In this document: one piece after another, positions 1 to 10,219 of the stretch
How the letters are laid out: every line of letters starts with the position of its first letter
Numbering within the stretch: position 1 is the first letter of the stretch
From: Acidobacteriota bacterium
Lineage (GTDB): Bacteria; Acidobacteriota; Vicinamibacteria; Vicinamibacterales; UBA2999
Direction: 5' to 3'
Assembly: GCA_009694735.1 (NCBI GenBank)
Contig: SHUG01000013.1
Location: 1-37,331, forward strand
Length of the DNA stretch: 37,331 bases
Notes under the pieces: generated by a model
What the model saw: the letters and a program-made list of their open reading frames with translations, nothing else
Databases searched by the model: none
What the model was told of the DNA's origin: nothing
Made by a program: the position numbers and the translations under genes

Positions 1-761
1 ACCTCTGCGCCAGGGAGCACGGCAAGCGCTTCACCGCCCTGCCGATCTTTCTGGTGCGGGCTTTCCACCACGGCGCCATCGTCCATAACGTGAAGGCGGG
101 CATTCGCGTTCCCAAGGATCTGGAAGGCAGAAGGGTGGGCGTCAATCGCGGCTACACCGTGACCACCGGCTTGTGGGCGCGGAGCATTCTTCAGGACGAG
201 CACGGAGTCGACCTGAGCAAGATCACCTGGGTGCTCTCGGGCGACGAGCATGTCGCGGAGTATCGGCCTCCCGCCAACGTCGTGTCAATGGAGAAGGGCG
301 ACCACCTCGCGAGCATGGTGGCGGCGGGGGAACTGGCCGCCGCCATCGGTGTGGAGGTGGACCACCCTGACGTACAGCTCCTGATTCCCAACCCTCTGGA
401 AGCTGGCCTCGTGGCCCTTCGAGAGCGTGGCCACTACCCGATCAATCACCTGATCGTCATGAAGAACGATCTGCTCGAGAGGTTTCCCGATCTCGCGCAA
501 GAGGTCTTCACGACCTTCGCGGAGGCCAAGCGTCGCTATCTTCAGCGGCTCACGGCCGGTGCGATCGACGCGCCGACCGAGGTCGACCGCATGCACCGGC
601 AGGTGATGGCGATTACCGGCAATCCGCTTCCGTACGGAGTCGAGCCGAATCACCGTGTCCTCGAGGATCTCATCCATCACGCTCTAACGCAGGGCATCAT
701 TACCCGGCAGATCGCTCCGGAAGACATGTTCCCCGCAACCACGCACGGGTTGGTGGCGTGA
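1..761 (+). CDS. 4,5-dihydroxyphthalate decarboxylase-like protein (5' end outside window)
   Basis: The reading frame is open from base 3, so the true start lies upstream; the GTG at 54 is only the first start-like codon inside the window. Visible features are the near-N-terminal stretch LPIFLVRAFHHGAI, then VPKDLEGRRVGV and a long alpha/beta region (DVQLLIPNP, YPINHLIV). This is the layout of the periplasmic-binding-protein-like fold used by Pht5-type 4,5-dihydroxyphthalate decarboxylases and NMT1/THI5-like proteins. The family includes true decarboxylases of aromatic acids and solute-binding proteins; the next gene, a ring-hydroxylating-oxygenase remnant, favours aromatic catabolism. It ends directly against the next ORF (TGA then ATG), so they are probably cotranscribed. 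Family assignment is fairly good; substrate is not known. Confidence 0.7.
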   Translation, partial: LCAREHGKRFTALPIFLVRAFHHGAIVHNVKAGIRVPKDLEGRRVGVNRGYTVTTGLWARSILQDEHGVDLSKITWVLSGDEHVAEYRPPANVVSMEKGDHLASMVAAGELAAAIGVEVDHPDVQLLIPNPLEAGLVALRERGHYPINHLIVMKNDLLERFPDLAQEVFTTFAEAKRRYLQRLTAGAIDAPTEVDRMHRQVMAITGNPLPYGVEPNHRVLEDLIHHALTQGIITRQIAPEDMFPATTHGLVA

Positions 762-1253
762 ATGGCGTTTACCATTACCGTGGCTGACTCGCTGACGGCA
801 TTTCCCTGCGCGGCCAACGACACGATCACGCGCGCGGCGCTGCGGGCGGGCAAGGGCATTCACGTCGAATACGAGCCGGGCACCTGCCGCCCGCTCGCCA
901 ACAAGGACAACGACTATCTGATCGATCGCGCCGCCCAAAAACGCGGTGACACGTTCTCCGGCATCAAGGGCATCGGCATGCAGGATGCCTCGCTGCAGGA
1001 AAGCATGGGACCGATCGTGGATCGCACCAAGGAAAACCTGGTGTCGACCGACAACGGGATCATCATGGCCCGTCACCGGCTGCTTCGAGCCGTCAAGGCC
1101 CTGGTGGACAAGGGCGCGACGCCCCCCGGGGTCGATACCGTCCATCACCGGTGCCGTTCAGCTTCGATCGTCCTGCCGGCGGACCAGCATTTCAAGGATG
1201 CGGCCAAAGGCGCCCTTGGGGTCCAGGCCGATGCCGAGCATGTGACGGTCTGA
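762..1253 (+). pseudogene. Ferredoxin N-terminus fused to Rieske-oxygenase C-terminus (probable internal deletion)
   Basis: The 163-residue ORF joins two unrelated pieces. Residues 1 to about 30 (MAFTITVADS, FPCAANDTI, ALRAG) resemble the first strands of a plant-type 2Fe-2S ferredoxin domain. From about residue 40 (PGTCRP, NKDNDYLIDR, QESMGPIVDR) it matches the C-terminal end of phthalate-dioxygenase-type Rieske oxygenase alpha subunits. The ferredoxin Cys cluster, the Rieske CXH/CXXH motif and the mononuclear iron ligands are all absent, so neither activity can remain. The frame is intact, so a stable remnant protein is possible. An in-frame deletion between two adjacent oxygenase-component genes explains it most simply; an assembly error is the alternative. 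Confidence 0.6.
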
Positions 1254-1254
1254 C

Positions 1255-1704
1255 ATGCTCACCGAAAGCGCCCGGATGAGCAGCGCCGCCGAGGCGCGGT
1301 TCCGCATTGACCGGCCGAACTCGCGGCCACGCGCGATTACAGTCATCGCGCTCGATCCACCGAGCGAGCGGGTGGTGACGGCGTTGGCCGACGGGGCGTG
1401 GAATCGTGCCACCTTCGTCGCGCTCCGCACGCTGTCCCAGGCGCAGGTGGATGAGCGAATCGCAGGCGCGGACCTCGTGGTGCTCGTGGCGACGGCCGGC
1501 GAGAACGCGCGAGGGGCCGCCCTGATCGGCGAAGCCTGCAGCGCCGCGCGCGTTTACACCACGGGGCTCATTCTCGGCGAAGCCGGGAGCTCGGACGAGG
1601 CCCTCTCGCAAACCTTGGCGGCACTGCGGCCCTGGACGCTGATGCTCGTGATCGCCCGCTCCACCGATTATGTGGAGGACATGCTGCACGCACTGCGCGC
1701 GTAG
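1255..1704 (+). CDS. Unknown protein, 149 aa, in aromatic-catabolism-like cluster
   Basis: Not recognised. It starts one base after the stop of the ferredoxin/Rieske remnant and is probably part of the same transcript. Residues about 27-35 (AITVIALDP) and 68-78 (ADLVVLVATAG) look like hydrophobic beta strands of an alternating alpha/beta fold, followed by helices with Ala/Leu. No signal peptide, Cys cluster or clear catalytic motif is visible. The C-terminus (YVEDMLHALRA) ends just before a convergent TonB-receptor fragment. Its GC-rich codon use matches its neighbours. Function cannot be assigned from sequence alone. Confidence 0.6.
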   Translation: MLTESARMSSAAEARFRIDRPNSRPRAITVIALDPPSERVVTALADGAWNRATFVALRTLSQAQVDERIAGADLVVLVATAGENARGAALIGEACSAARVYTTGLILGEAGSSDEALSQTLAALRPWTLMLVIARSTDYVEDMLHALRA

Positions 1705-2860
1705 TTAGAAGTTGAACTTCACACCCAACTGAATCTGCCGCGCGGCGGTTGAGGTGTTGTTGATCTCGCCGGCCGTCGGATTGCGCACGCCGCCGGCATG
1801 GAAGATGGTGTTGTTCGGCAGTCCGAGATTCACCCAGTTGAAGACGTTGAAGGCTTCGAGGCGGAACTGCGCGACCGTCTTGCCGATCGCGAAGTTCTTG
1901 AACAGCGACACATCCGCGACCTTCACGCCGGGCCCGCGAATCGAGTTGCGGGGGGCGTTGCCGAACACGCCCGCCGCCGGCACGCTGTACCCCGATGGGT
2001 CAAACCACTGCAGGGCGGTGCCCGGATAGCTCACGGCACCGTTCAGATTCGGCTTCTGCGTCCCGGTGTCGCTCTGACGATCGCCGACTTGGTCGTACGA
2101 CAAGTACGGCGTCGTCGGAAGACCGGTCGAAGCCTGGAACACGCCGCCGATGTTCCAGCCTTTGAGCAAGGCCCCGGCCAGGCCGGTGCTATTGCGGCCC
2201 AGCGGCAACTGGTAGACGGCGTTGAACACGAAGTTGTGGCGGATGTCGTAACTGGAGGGACCGTACTCGTATTCCGGGTCGAACCAGTCGGTGGCGCTGC
2301 CGGCGCCGTTGTCAAAGTCGCTGCCGCCAATCAGGCCGCCAGACCACGTGTCCTTGGAGTCGCCGAGCGTGTAGGACGCCTGGAACTGCCAGCCGTCCGA
2401 GTAGCGCTTATTGAGGCTCGCCGTCATGCCCTGGTAATTCGACCGCGCCACGTTCGTGCGGGTGCGGACGCGGCCCCAGCTCGGATAGCGCAACGCCGCG
2501 CCTGGCACGAGCCGCTTGACGCCGTCAGACCCATATTCCGACGGCGTGGTGTTGGGGTCGCCGTAGAACGGCAGATGGTGGCCGCGCGATCCGATGTAAC
2601 CGACTTCCGCCACGAAATTGCCCCCGAGATCCCGCTCGACGTTGACGTGCCATTGCTGGGCGAACGGCTGATCGATCTCGTAATCAATGAACTCCGATCG
2701 CTTCTGCACCGTGGCGGGATTGACGCCGGCCGCCAGAACGGCGATCATCCCCGGCCCAAACACGGTCGGCTGGCGGATATCGACGCCGGCGAAATACGGG
2801 TAGACGCGGAACGTCGTGCCGCGATAGAACGACGTGGTCAGCGGCACGTCGTTCAAGGAA
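1705..2860 (-). pseudogene. Oar-like TonB-dependent receptor, C-terminal part only
   Basis: The last roughly 380 codons of an Acidobacteria-type TonB-dependent receptor are present: FYRGTTFRVYPYF, FVAEVGYIGSRGHHLP, YDIRHNFVFNAVYQLP, RLEAFNVFNWVN, and a terminal beta strand ending LGVKFNF, whose final Phe is the outer-membrane-barrel signature. Full receptors of this type are about 1000 residues, so the carboxypeptidase-like domain, plug and half the barrel are missing. The frame stays open upstream to 3048, but that extension (beginning MKATSSTVV) is antisense to the hydrolase and does not look like barrel. The truncation point lies near 2855, where the opposite-strand hydrolase begins. No start codon or ribosome site is credible, so I call it a remnant. 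Confidence 0.75.
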
Positions 2861-4063
2861 GGGAATCTCAAGGCGTGGGACAAGAACCTCGATCCGCTTC
2901 GCCCCCTCGCCGATCTCAACAAGTACGACCTGCTGATGCTGTCGAAGGGCTTCGCCCTCGTCAAGACCCGCCGCACGTCCTCGGAGGGACTCGGCGAGAT
3001 TCTGGCCACGCTCGAGAACGGCACCACGGTCGACGACGTCGCCTTCAATGACTCGGCGCGCTACATCATGGACTTTGCCACCGTCGCGCACAACGCGATC
3101 GCCAGCCGGCTGGGACGAGGGCCGTCGCGGACGTATCTGTATGGGCATTCGGCGGGCGCCCGCATCGGCCGCGGCCTGAATTACACGGCCGGCCTCAACC
3201 GCGACAGCGACGGGTCGGTGTTCTTCGATGGCATCCTTGCCGACGACGGCGCAGCGGGTGGATGGCTGCCGGTTCTCATGAAGGACGGCAAGGACGTGCT
3301 TCTGACGACCGACGCCGAGCGATCGGCGTTCGTGCCGCAGTTGGACATTTCTCACCAGATGTACAACAACATCTGGCCATCGAAGAAGCCCGACTACATG
3401 TCATCGAGCTATCTCGCCAACAAGCGGAGCAACGCCAGAATCCTGGCCGGCAAGGGCCTCTCGGACAAGCATCGAATGTATGAAGTGCGGGCGGTCAGCC
3501 ACTCAGGCGGCGAGAATCTTCCGGATGGCCGCCGGGGCGAGGTGCAGATTCTCGATATGTCCAGGTTGATGGACCGCTTCATTGACATGCTTGATGCCTG
3601 GGTCGACCGCGGTGTGGCTCCGCCCCCGTCTCGAACGGACGCCCCCGGCGCGACCGTCGGCGACGGCAGGAACACGCATCCCGCTCTCGCGTTCCCGGAA
3701 GTTGCCTGTCCGCTCGGCGTGTATTTCCCGTACCCCAACAGCACTGCCGGGACGACATCATTTGCCGCGTTCACCGGCACGGGCCTGGAGCCCCTGGACG
3801 GCTCGGGGGTGTTCGTCGACATGAACCGCAACGGGGTGTGGGATGAGCGCGAGACCCTGACCGACGCGTGGCGGAGGCTTGGCCTGTTGCGCCCTCTCGA
3901 AGCCCTGACCAAGGACCGCTACGTCGGGTGCGTGCAGACGGCCGCCGGGGTGCTGGCGACCGATGGATTCCTCTCGCCGGCCAACGCGACCTGGTATGTC
4001 GATCAGGCCAGGCGGGCCGAGGTCGGTGCGATCGAGCCCGCGTTCCGGCAACCGCTGCGATAG
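2834..4063 (+). pseudogene. Alpha/beta hydrolase, probably lacking its N-terminus
   Basis: The ORF encodes a serine hydrolase core: the nucleophile elbow GHSAG (about residue 99-103, in YLYGHSAGARIGRG), a later acidic region, and a candidate catalytic His in VRAVSHSGG near residue 224. It resembles large secreted hydrolases of the Abhydrolase_10/tannase-like kind found in Acidobacteria. A C-terminal segment carries a DMNRNGVWDERE stretch, an EF-hand-like Asp/Asn loop. There is no signal peptide and the first residues (VVSGTSF) follow directly from the TonB-receptor fragment on the other strand, so the native N-terminus was probably lost at the same junction. Whether the remaining protein folds is unclear. 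Confidence 0.55.
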
Positions 4064-4091
4064 TGCGCAACCCGGGCGCCTGCCGTACACA

Positions 4092-4125
4092 CGAACGGCC
4101 GCCCGGTTACCTGAGCGGCCGTTCG
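4092..4125. terminator. Perfect 11-bp inverted repeat between convergent genes
   Basis: The arms CGAACGGCCGC (4092-4102) and its exact reverse complement (4115-4125) enclose a 12-nt loop. It lies between the stop of the plus-strand hydrolase and the stop of the minus-strand exbD, where a bidirectional terminator would be expected. There is no strong T tract on either side, so termination efficiency is uncertain. Confidence 0.6.
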
Positions 4126-4146
4126 AATTCCGGCGGAGCCGGTGGT

Positions 4147-4623
4147 CTAGTTGCCGCCCGAGCGACCGGCGGCGGCAGCGCGGCGCATGCCCTCGGTAAT
4201 GATGCCGACTTTCTCGACACCCGCGCCCTTGGCGGCGTCAATGACCTCGACGATGTCACCGTAGCGCAGGCCGCCGTCGGCGGCGATGAACAGGGTCTTG
4301 TCCTTGCGTTCCTCGTAGATCTTGCGAAGCGAGTCTTCGAGTTCGGCGACGGTGACGTCCCGCTTGTTGATCGAGAGCTTGCGGTCGGCGGTGTACTCGA
4401 TCACGATCTGCGAGACGTCGACCTGGGTCTGCTCGGCGGTCTTGGTCTCGGCCGGGAGGTTGACGTCGAGGCCTTTCTGCGACAGCGGCAGGGCGGCCAT
4501 GAAGATCACCAGCAGTACGAGCAGCACGTCGATCATCGGCGTGATGTTCATGTCGCCATTGACTTCAAGCTTCTTGGCGGTGACGACCCGGTCGGCGCCG
4601 AGGTGGTGGTGTGCGCGGGCCAT
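4147..4623 (-). CDS. exbD: ExbD/TolR-family biopolymer transport protein (second copy)
   Basis: A 158-residue inner-membrane protein with the ExbD layout: short cytoplasmic N-terminus, one transmembrane helix at about 31-48 (MIDVLLVLLVIFM), and a periplasmic domain. Asp32 in TPMID is the conserved protonatable residue of the proton channel formed with ExbB. The periplasmic half contains LFIAADGGLRYGDIVEVID and VGIITE, typical of the family. The start codon follows the stop of the preceding exbD by one base (TAACATG), so translation is likely coupled. With exbB and tonB upstream it should supply proton-motive-force energy to outer-membrane receptors. Two divergent exbD copies in tandem may form a heteromeric complex; this is inferred. 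Confidence 0.93.
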   Translation of the reverse strand: MARAHHHLGADRVVTAKKLEVNGDMNITPMIDVLLVLLVIFMAALPLSQKGLDVNLPAETKTAEQTQVDVSQIVIEYTADRKLSINKRDVTVAELEDSLRKIYEERKDKTLFIAADGGLRYGDIVEVIDAAKGAGVEKVGIITEGMRRAAAAGRSGGN

Positions 4624-4624
4624 G

Positions 4625-5065
4625 TTAGTTCCCTCCGCCCTGCAGGAGACCGCGGGTCTTAGGCTCGGTAATCAGCCCCATGTCCTCGATGCCCATGGCG
4701 CGCAGTTCGTCCATGCAGTCCATCACGGCGGCGTAGCGCGCATCGACATCGGCCTTGATGAGGATGATGCGCTCCTTCTTGTCTTCGAGGATTTCTTCGA
4801 CCTTCTGCCGCAGATCTTCCTTGCGCACCGGCAGGCCGTTGACGAAGTACCGATCCTGCTTGTCGATGGCGACAACGGTCTGGTCCTGCGTTTCCGGCTT
4901 GTCCGCGGTGTTCGCGGCGAGCGGCAGTTTCACGTCGGCGCCCTTCTGGAGCAGCGGTGCCACGATCATCATGATGATGAGCAGCACCAGCATGACGTCC
5001 ACGAGGGGCGTGACGTTGATGTCCGATTTGATTCCACCTTTGGAACCGCCGACATCCATTGACAT
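4625..5065 (-). CDS. exbD: ExbD/TolR-family biopolymer transport protein (first copy)
   Basis: A 146-residue ExbD paralogue: cytoplasmic MSMDVGGSKGG, transmembrane helix about 21-40 (PLVDVMLVLLIIMMIV) with the conserved proton-pathway Asp23, and a periplasmic domain (RIILIKADVDARYAAVMDCMDELR, GLITEPK). An AAGGAG Shine-Dalgarno sequence lies 8 nt before the ATG at 5065, on the 3' side of an intergenic hairpin. It follows exbB by about 100 nt and precedes the second exbD by one base. Its periplasmic domain differs clearly from the neighbouring copy, so this is not a recent duplication. Confidence 0.93.
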   Translation of the reverse strand: MSMDVGGSKGGIKSDINVTPLVDVMLVLLIIMMIVAPLLQKGADVKLPLAANTADKPETQDQTVVAIDKQDRYFVNGLPVRKEDLRQKVEEILEDKKERIILIKADVDARYAAVMDCMDELRAMGIEDMGLITEPKTRGLLQGGGN

Positions 5066-5087
5066 AGTAAAAACTCCTTGCGGAGGT

Positions 5088-5153
5088 CTTGGGGTCCTAG
5101 GGTCCTAGGGTCTTGAATTGCTTCAAGACCGCAGGACCTCAAGACCACAGGAC
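5088..5153 (-). repeat. Low-complexity repeat with a 9-bp hairpin between exbB and exbD
   Basis: The spacer is made of variants of an 8-base word (GGTCCTAG / GGTCTTGG) on the plus strand. Inside it GGTCTTGAA (5109-5117) and TTCAAGACC (5122-5130) form a perfect 9-bp stem with a 4-nt loop. In the mRNA the hairpin follows the exbB stop and precedes the exbD Shine-Dalgarno. It could tune the exbB:exbD ratio by attenuation or protect an mRNA end; this is inference. Similar words occur upstream of 33361. Confidence 0.6.
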
Positions 5154-5166
5154 CGCCAGAAACCAA

Positions 5167-5937
5167 CTAGGTCGTCTTCTTGATGAAGTAGTCGACCATT
5201 TCCGACGAGGAGTTATCCATCTCCACGTTGAAGAACTCGAGCTTGCCCGACAGGTAGTTGTAGAACCACACCGCCGGGATGGCCACGAACAGGCCAAGCG
5301 CGGTTTCCACGAGCGCTTCCGCGATACCGGCCGAGACGGCGCCGATGCCGCCCGAGCCCGACGACGCGATACCGACGAATGCGTTGATCACGCCGATGAC
5401 CGTGCCGAGCAGGCCGACGAACGGTGCGGTGGCGCCGATGGTGGCGAGACCCGAGACACCCTTCTTCAAGTCGTTCGAGGTCAGCGCGGTCGCACGCTGA
5501 ATCGAGCGGCGGACGGTGTCGAGCAGGTCTTCACGCGACAGGTTGGCGCCGCTCTCCTGCTGGAACTGGTATTCCTGCAAGCCGGCCATCACGACCTTGG
5601 CAAGGTGGCTGTAGCGATATTCCTTGGCCGAGGACAGGGCGATGGCCTCCTTGAGGCGACCCTCCTTGAGGTGCTTGGCGACGAGCGGGGCGTACATCTT
5701 CGACTGCTTGGTCGCCTTGCTGAAGGTGTAGATGCGCTCGATAGCGACGCCGACCGACCAGAACGACATGATGAAGAGGATGACCGCGACGGCCCACGCC
5801 GCGGCGCCCATCTGTTCGAACATGTCGACGATATCGAGGCCACCGCCCTCCTGCGCGAACGCAGGCGTGCTCAACATGAGCAACATCGCGAAACCGGCAC
5901 CAGCGATACGACCAAACTGAATCTTCCGACCTTCCAT
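5167..5937 (-). CDS. exbB: ExbB/TolQ-family proton channel protein
   Basis: A 256-residue MotA/TolQ/ExbB proton channel. An N-terminal signal-like segment (GFAMLLMLSTPAFAQ) is followed by the first transmembrane helix (WAVAVILFIMSFW), a long cytoplasmic loop (about 70-155), and two further helices with the family hallmark GLLGTVIGVINAFVGI and ALVETALGLFVAIPAVWFYNYL. The start ATG at 5937 is preceded by GGAGG at a 6-nt distance. It sits downstream of tonB and upstream of two exbD genes, a complete TonB energising operon. The presence of TonB with a C-terminal domain favours ExbB over TolQ, although both share the fold. Confidence 0.94.
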   Translation of the reverse strand: MEGRKIQFGRIAGAGFAMLLMLSTPAFAQEGGGLDIVDMFEQMGAAAWAVAVILFIMSFWSVGVAIERIYTFSKATKQSKMYAPLVAKHLKEGRLKEAIALSSAKEYRYSHLAKVVMAGLQEYQFQQESGANLSREDLLDTVRRSIQRATALTSNDLKKGVSGLATIGATAPFVGLLGTVIGVINAFVGIASSGSGGIGAVSAGIAEALVETALGLFVAIPAVWFYNYLSGKLEFFNVEMDNSSSEMVDYFIKKTT

Positions 5938-6035
5938 CGCTATCCTCCAATTAGAACTGCCGAACCAACCTTCCGCCTTCGCGCGGCGCTACGGCGGACA
6001 AGAAAGGTTGGTCGCTGCTCGATCCTGTAAATGCG

Positions 6036-6749
6036 TTATTGCAACGTGAACTGAACGGTTACCGTCATGATGACCGGCACTGGCACGCCGTTCAGCAAGG
6101 TCGGTGTGAATACCCACTGCCGCACCGCGTCGAGCGCCGCGCCATCGAGCAGCGGAATCGAGCGCAGTACCTTCGCATCCCTCACCGCACCGTCGGGGCC
6201 GATGGTGGCCTCAATGATCACGATACCCTGCACGCGCGCTGACTGCGCAATCGGCGGGTAGACCGGGCGCACGTCGCGGGTCTTCTGCGGTGGCTTGATG
6301 TTGCCGCCCACGCGTACGGGCGCGGCGGGTGGCGGCGGAGGGGGCGGCGGTTCCGGAATGCCACCGGTGATGCCACCGGCGACGCCGCCAATGATGCCAC
6401 CTTCGACACCGGATGAGCGCTCGAAGCCGGCTTCGAGACCGGTCTCAGCCTTGATTTCCTTGGGCGCCTCAAGCGGAGCCGCTTCGGGACTCACGTCCAT
6501 TGGCGGTGGCGGCGCCTTCGCCTCGGGCGGCGGTGGCGGCGGTGGCGGCGGCGGTGGCGGCGGCGGCGCCGACACAAACGCCATCATCGATGGCGTCGTC
6601 GGCAAGATACCCGTCGCCATCAGCGGAACGATGATCAACGCAGCGACGACGACCGCCTGGATCAACATGGTCAGTGGCACCGTGTACCACATCTTGTTGC
6701 CCATCTTGATCGACGGATTGACGACATCACCAAACATGTCGCGTGGCAC
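6036..6749 (-). CDS. tonB: TonB energy-transducing protein with long poly-Pro linker
   Basis: The protein has a cytoplasmic N-terminus, one transmembrane helix (MLIQAVVVAALIIVPLMA), a proline-rich periplasmic linker with a run of 14 prolines and a second run of 8, Gly/Ile-rich stretches, and a C-terminal TonB domain (VRPVYPPIAQSARVQG, AVRQWVFTPTLLNGVPV). I chose the GTG at 6749 because AGGAGG lies 4 nt upstream of it. The longer ORF start is a TTG at 6785 that would place this SD inside the gene; the ATG at 6737 lies 16 nt from it. That gives about 237 residues. First gene of the tonB-exbB-exbD-exbD operon. It should transmit proton motive force from ExbBD to outer-membrane receptors. Confidence 0.92.
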   Translation of the reverse strand: MPRDMFGDVVNPSIKMGNKMWYTVPLTMLIQAVVVAALIIVPLMATGILPTTPSMMAFVSAPPPPPPPPPPPPPPEAKAPPPPMDVSPEAAPLEAPKEIKAETGLEAGFERSSGVEGGIIGGVAGGITGGIPEPPPPPPPPAAPVRVGGNIKPPQKTRDVRPVYPPIAQSARVQGIVIIEATIGPDGAVRDAKVLRSIPLLDGAALDAVRQWVFTPTLLNGVPVPVIMTVTVQFTLQ

Positions 6750-6954
6750 TGTTCCTCCTGCTCCCGAGCCCCACTTTCGCGCCAACGCGCGTCGGTGGAC
6801 AAGTGACGGTATCGTCTCAATAAGACGCCGACGCTAAAAGAGCGCCGATTATCCCTGCGCCGAACACCACTGTCAACATCGCATTCCGGCCGATTCGCTG
6901 GCCGCTGTCTTCGATTAGACACCGGTTCCCGGCATCGGCTCCCTGAAAAAGCGC

Positions 6955-6991
6955 CGAGGGGTCAGATATCCGAAAGGTGTCTGACCCCTCG
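6955..6991. repeat. REP-like 12-bp palindrome (GGGGTCAGA type)
   Basis: CGAGGGGTCAGA (6955-6966) and its perfect reverse complement (6980-6991) enclose 13 nt; inner bases add A-T and G-T pairs. Palindromes built on GGGGTCAGAC are a frequent intergenic class in many GC-rich bacteria, often linked to RAYT transposases; no such gene is in the window. Sited between two minus-strand operons, it could also act as a terminator. Confidence 0.6.
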
Positions 6992-7100
6992 TTCGAATGC
7001 CCGGCGATTCTAGTCGTGTCCAATCCCCGCGTCAACGGCTGAATGGGGTGGAAACCCTGTAAATTCCGCATAATTACCAACAATTACAAAGAGTGCGGCG

Positions 7101-7130
7101 GTGCTGCGGTGCACTTGAGCACTACAGCAC
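7101..7130 (-). terminator. Hairpin directly after hppA stop
   Basis: GTGCTG (7101-7106) and CAGCAC (7125-7130) bracket a partly paired interior, one base past the hppA stop codon at 7132. There is no clear U tract downstream, so this is a weak candidate terminator or a mRNA 3'-end stabiliser. Confidence 0.35.
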
Positions 7131-7131
7131 T

Positions 7132-9595
<2,464 letters not shown>

Positions 9596-9618
<23 letters not shown>

Positions 9619-10216
9619 CGTGTCCTGTCCTCGTACTGATCCGCGGAGGCAGCGCCATGCCGCCCGTTAAGAAAATCCGCACGCCATCTTCAACCGACAA
9701 GTCGGGAAACGACGCCTGGCTGCGCGGGTAGACCACCACATCACCGAGGTACAAGTGATTGGTCGGCACATACACCGCCACCAAGGCTTCCGGCCCCGCG
9801 CCCCGATCCAGCGTGAACTCGCGGGTCAGGAAACCCAGCACCAGGCCCCGCCGCGAGTCGTCCACGATCACGACTCTCTTAAAGCCCGTTTCGCTGTCGG
9901 GCGAGAAAGCCGCCACCAGTTGCTTCACCGGCGCATACACGGTCTTGAAGAGCGGCACGTTGAGCAGCCACGCTTCCCCGCGCCTCAGGATCCGCCGGCC
10001 CAGCACGTTGGTCGCCAGCGCCCCGGCCAGCAGGATCACGGCCGCCGTGATCAGCACACCCAGCCCGGGCACTTCCCGACCGAAGAGGTTCGTCGACAGC
10101 GGCGTGGTCACCCCGTCGATGAAGCGGAACAACCACACCAGCGTGACGACCGTGATGAACAACGGCACGGTCACGACGAGGCCAGCCAAGAAACTCCGCC
10201 GCAGCCACGCCATCAT
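9596..10216 (-). CDS. DUF502 family inner-membrane protein
   Basis: 206 residues. Two N-terminal hydrophobic helices (about 8-30, FLAGLVVTVPLFITVVTLVWLF; about 50-70, GLGVLITAAVILLAGALATNVLG) precede a conserved soluble half with VPLFKTVYAPVKQL, FKRVVIVDDSRRGLVLGFLT and VYVPTNHLYLGDVVVYPR, the hallmark of DUF502 proteins (the family of plant COV proteins). Function in bacteria is not established. Two ATG codons in tandem (10216 and 10213) follow the uppP stop within 3-6 nt, and its end overlaps hppA by 23 nt, so it is translated as part of the uppP-hppA unit. The context suggests an envelope role, by inference only. Confidence 0.88.
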
Positions 10217-10219
10217 GGC

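Larger units (their letters stand above)
6750..7131. other. Intergenic region between hppA and tonB
   Basis: 382 bases without a credible gene. It must hold the tonB promoter on the minus strand, but I see no convincing -35/-10 pair. It contains a hairpin just after the hppA stop and a strong GGGGTCAGA-type palindrome, both listed separately. The remaining sequence shows no RNA gene I can recognise. Confidence 0.5.

Noticed and set aside
2860-3048. N-terminal extension of the TonB-receptor frame
   Set aside because: It is antisense to the hydrolase and lacks any beta-barrel or signal features; the frame is open by chance.
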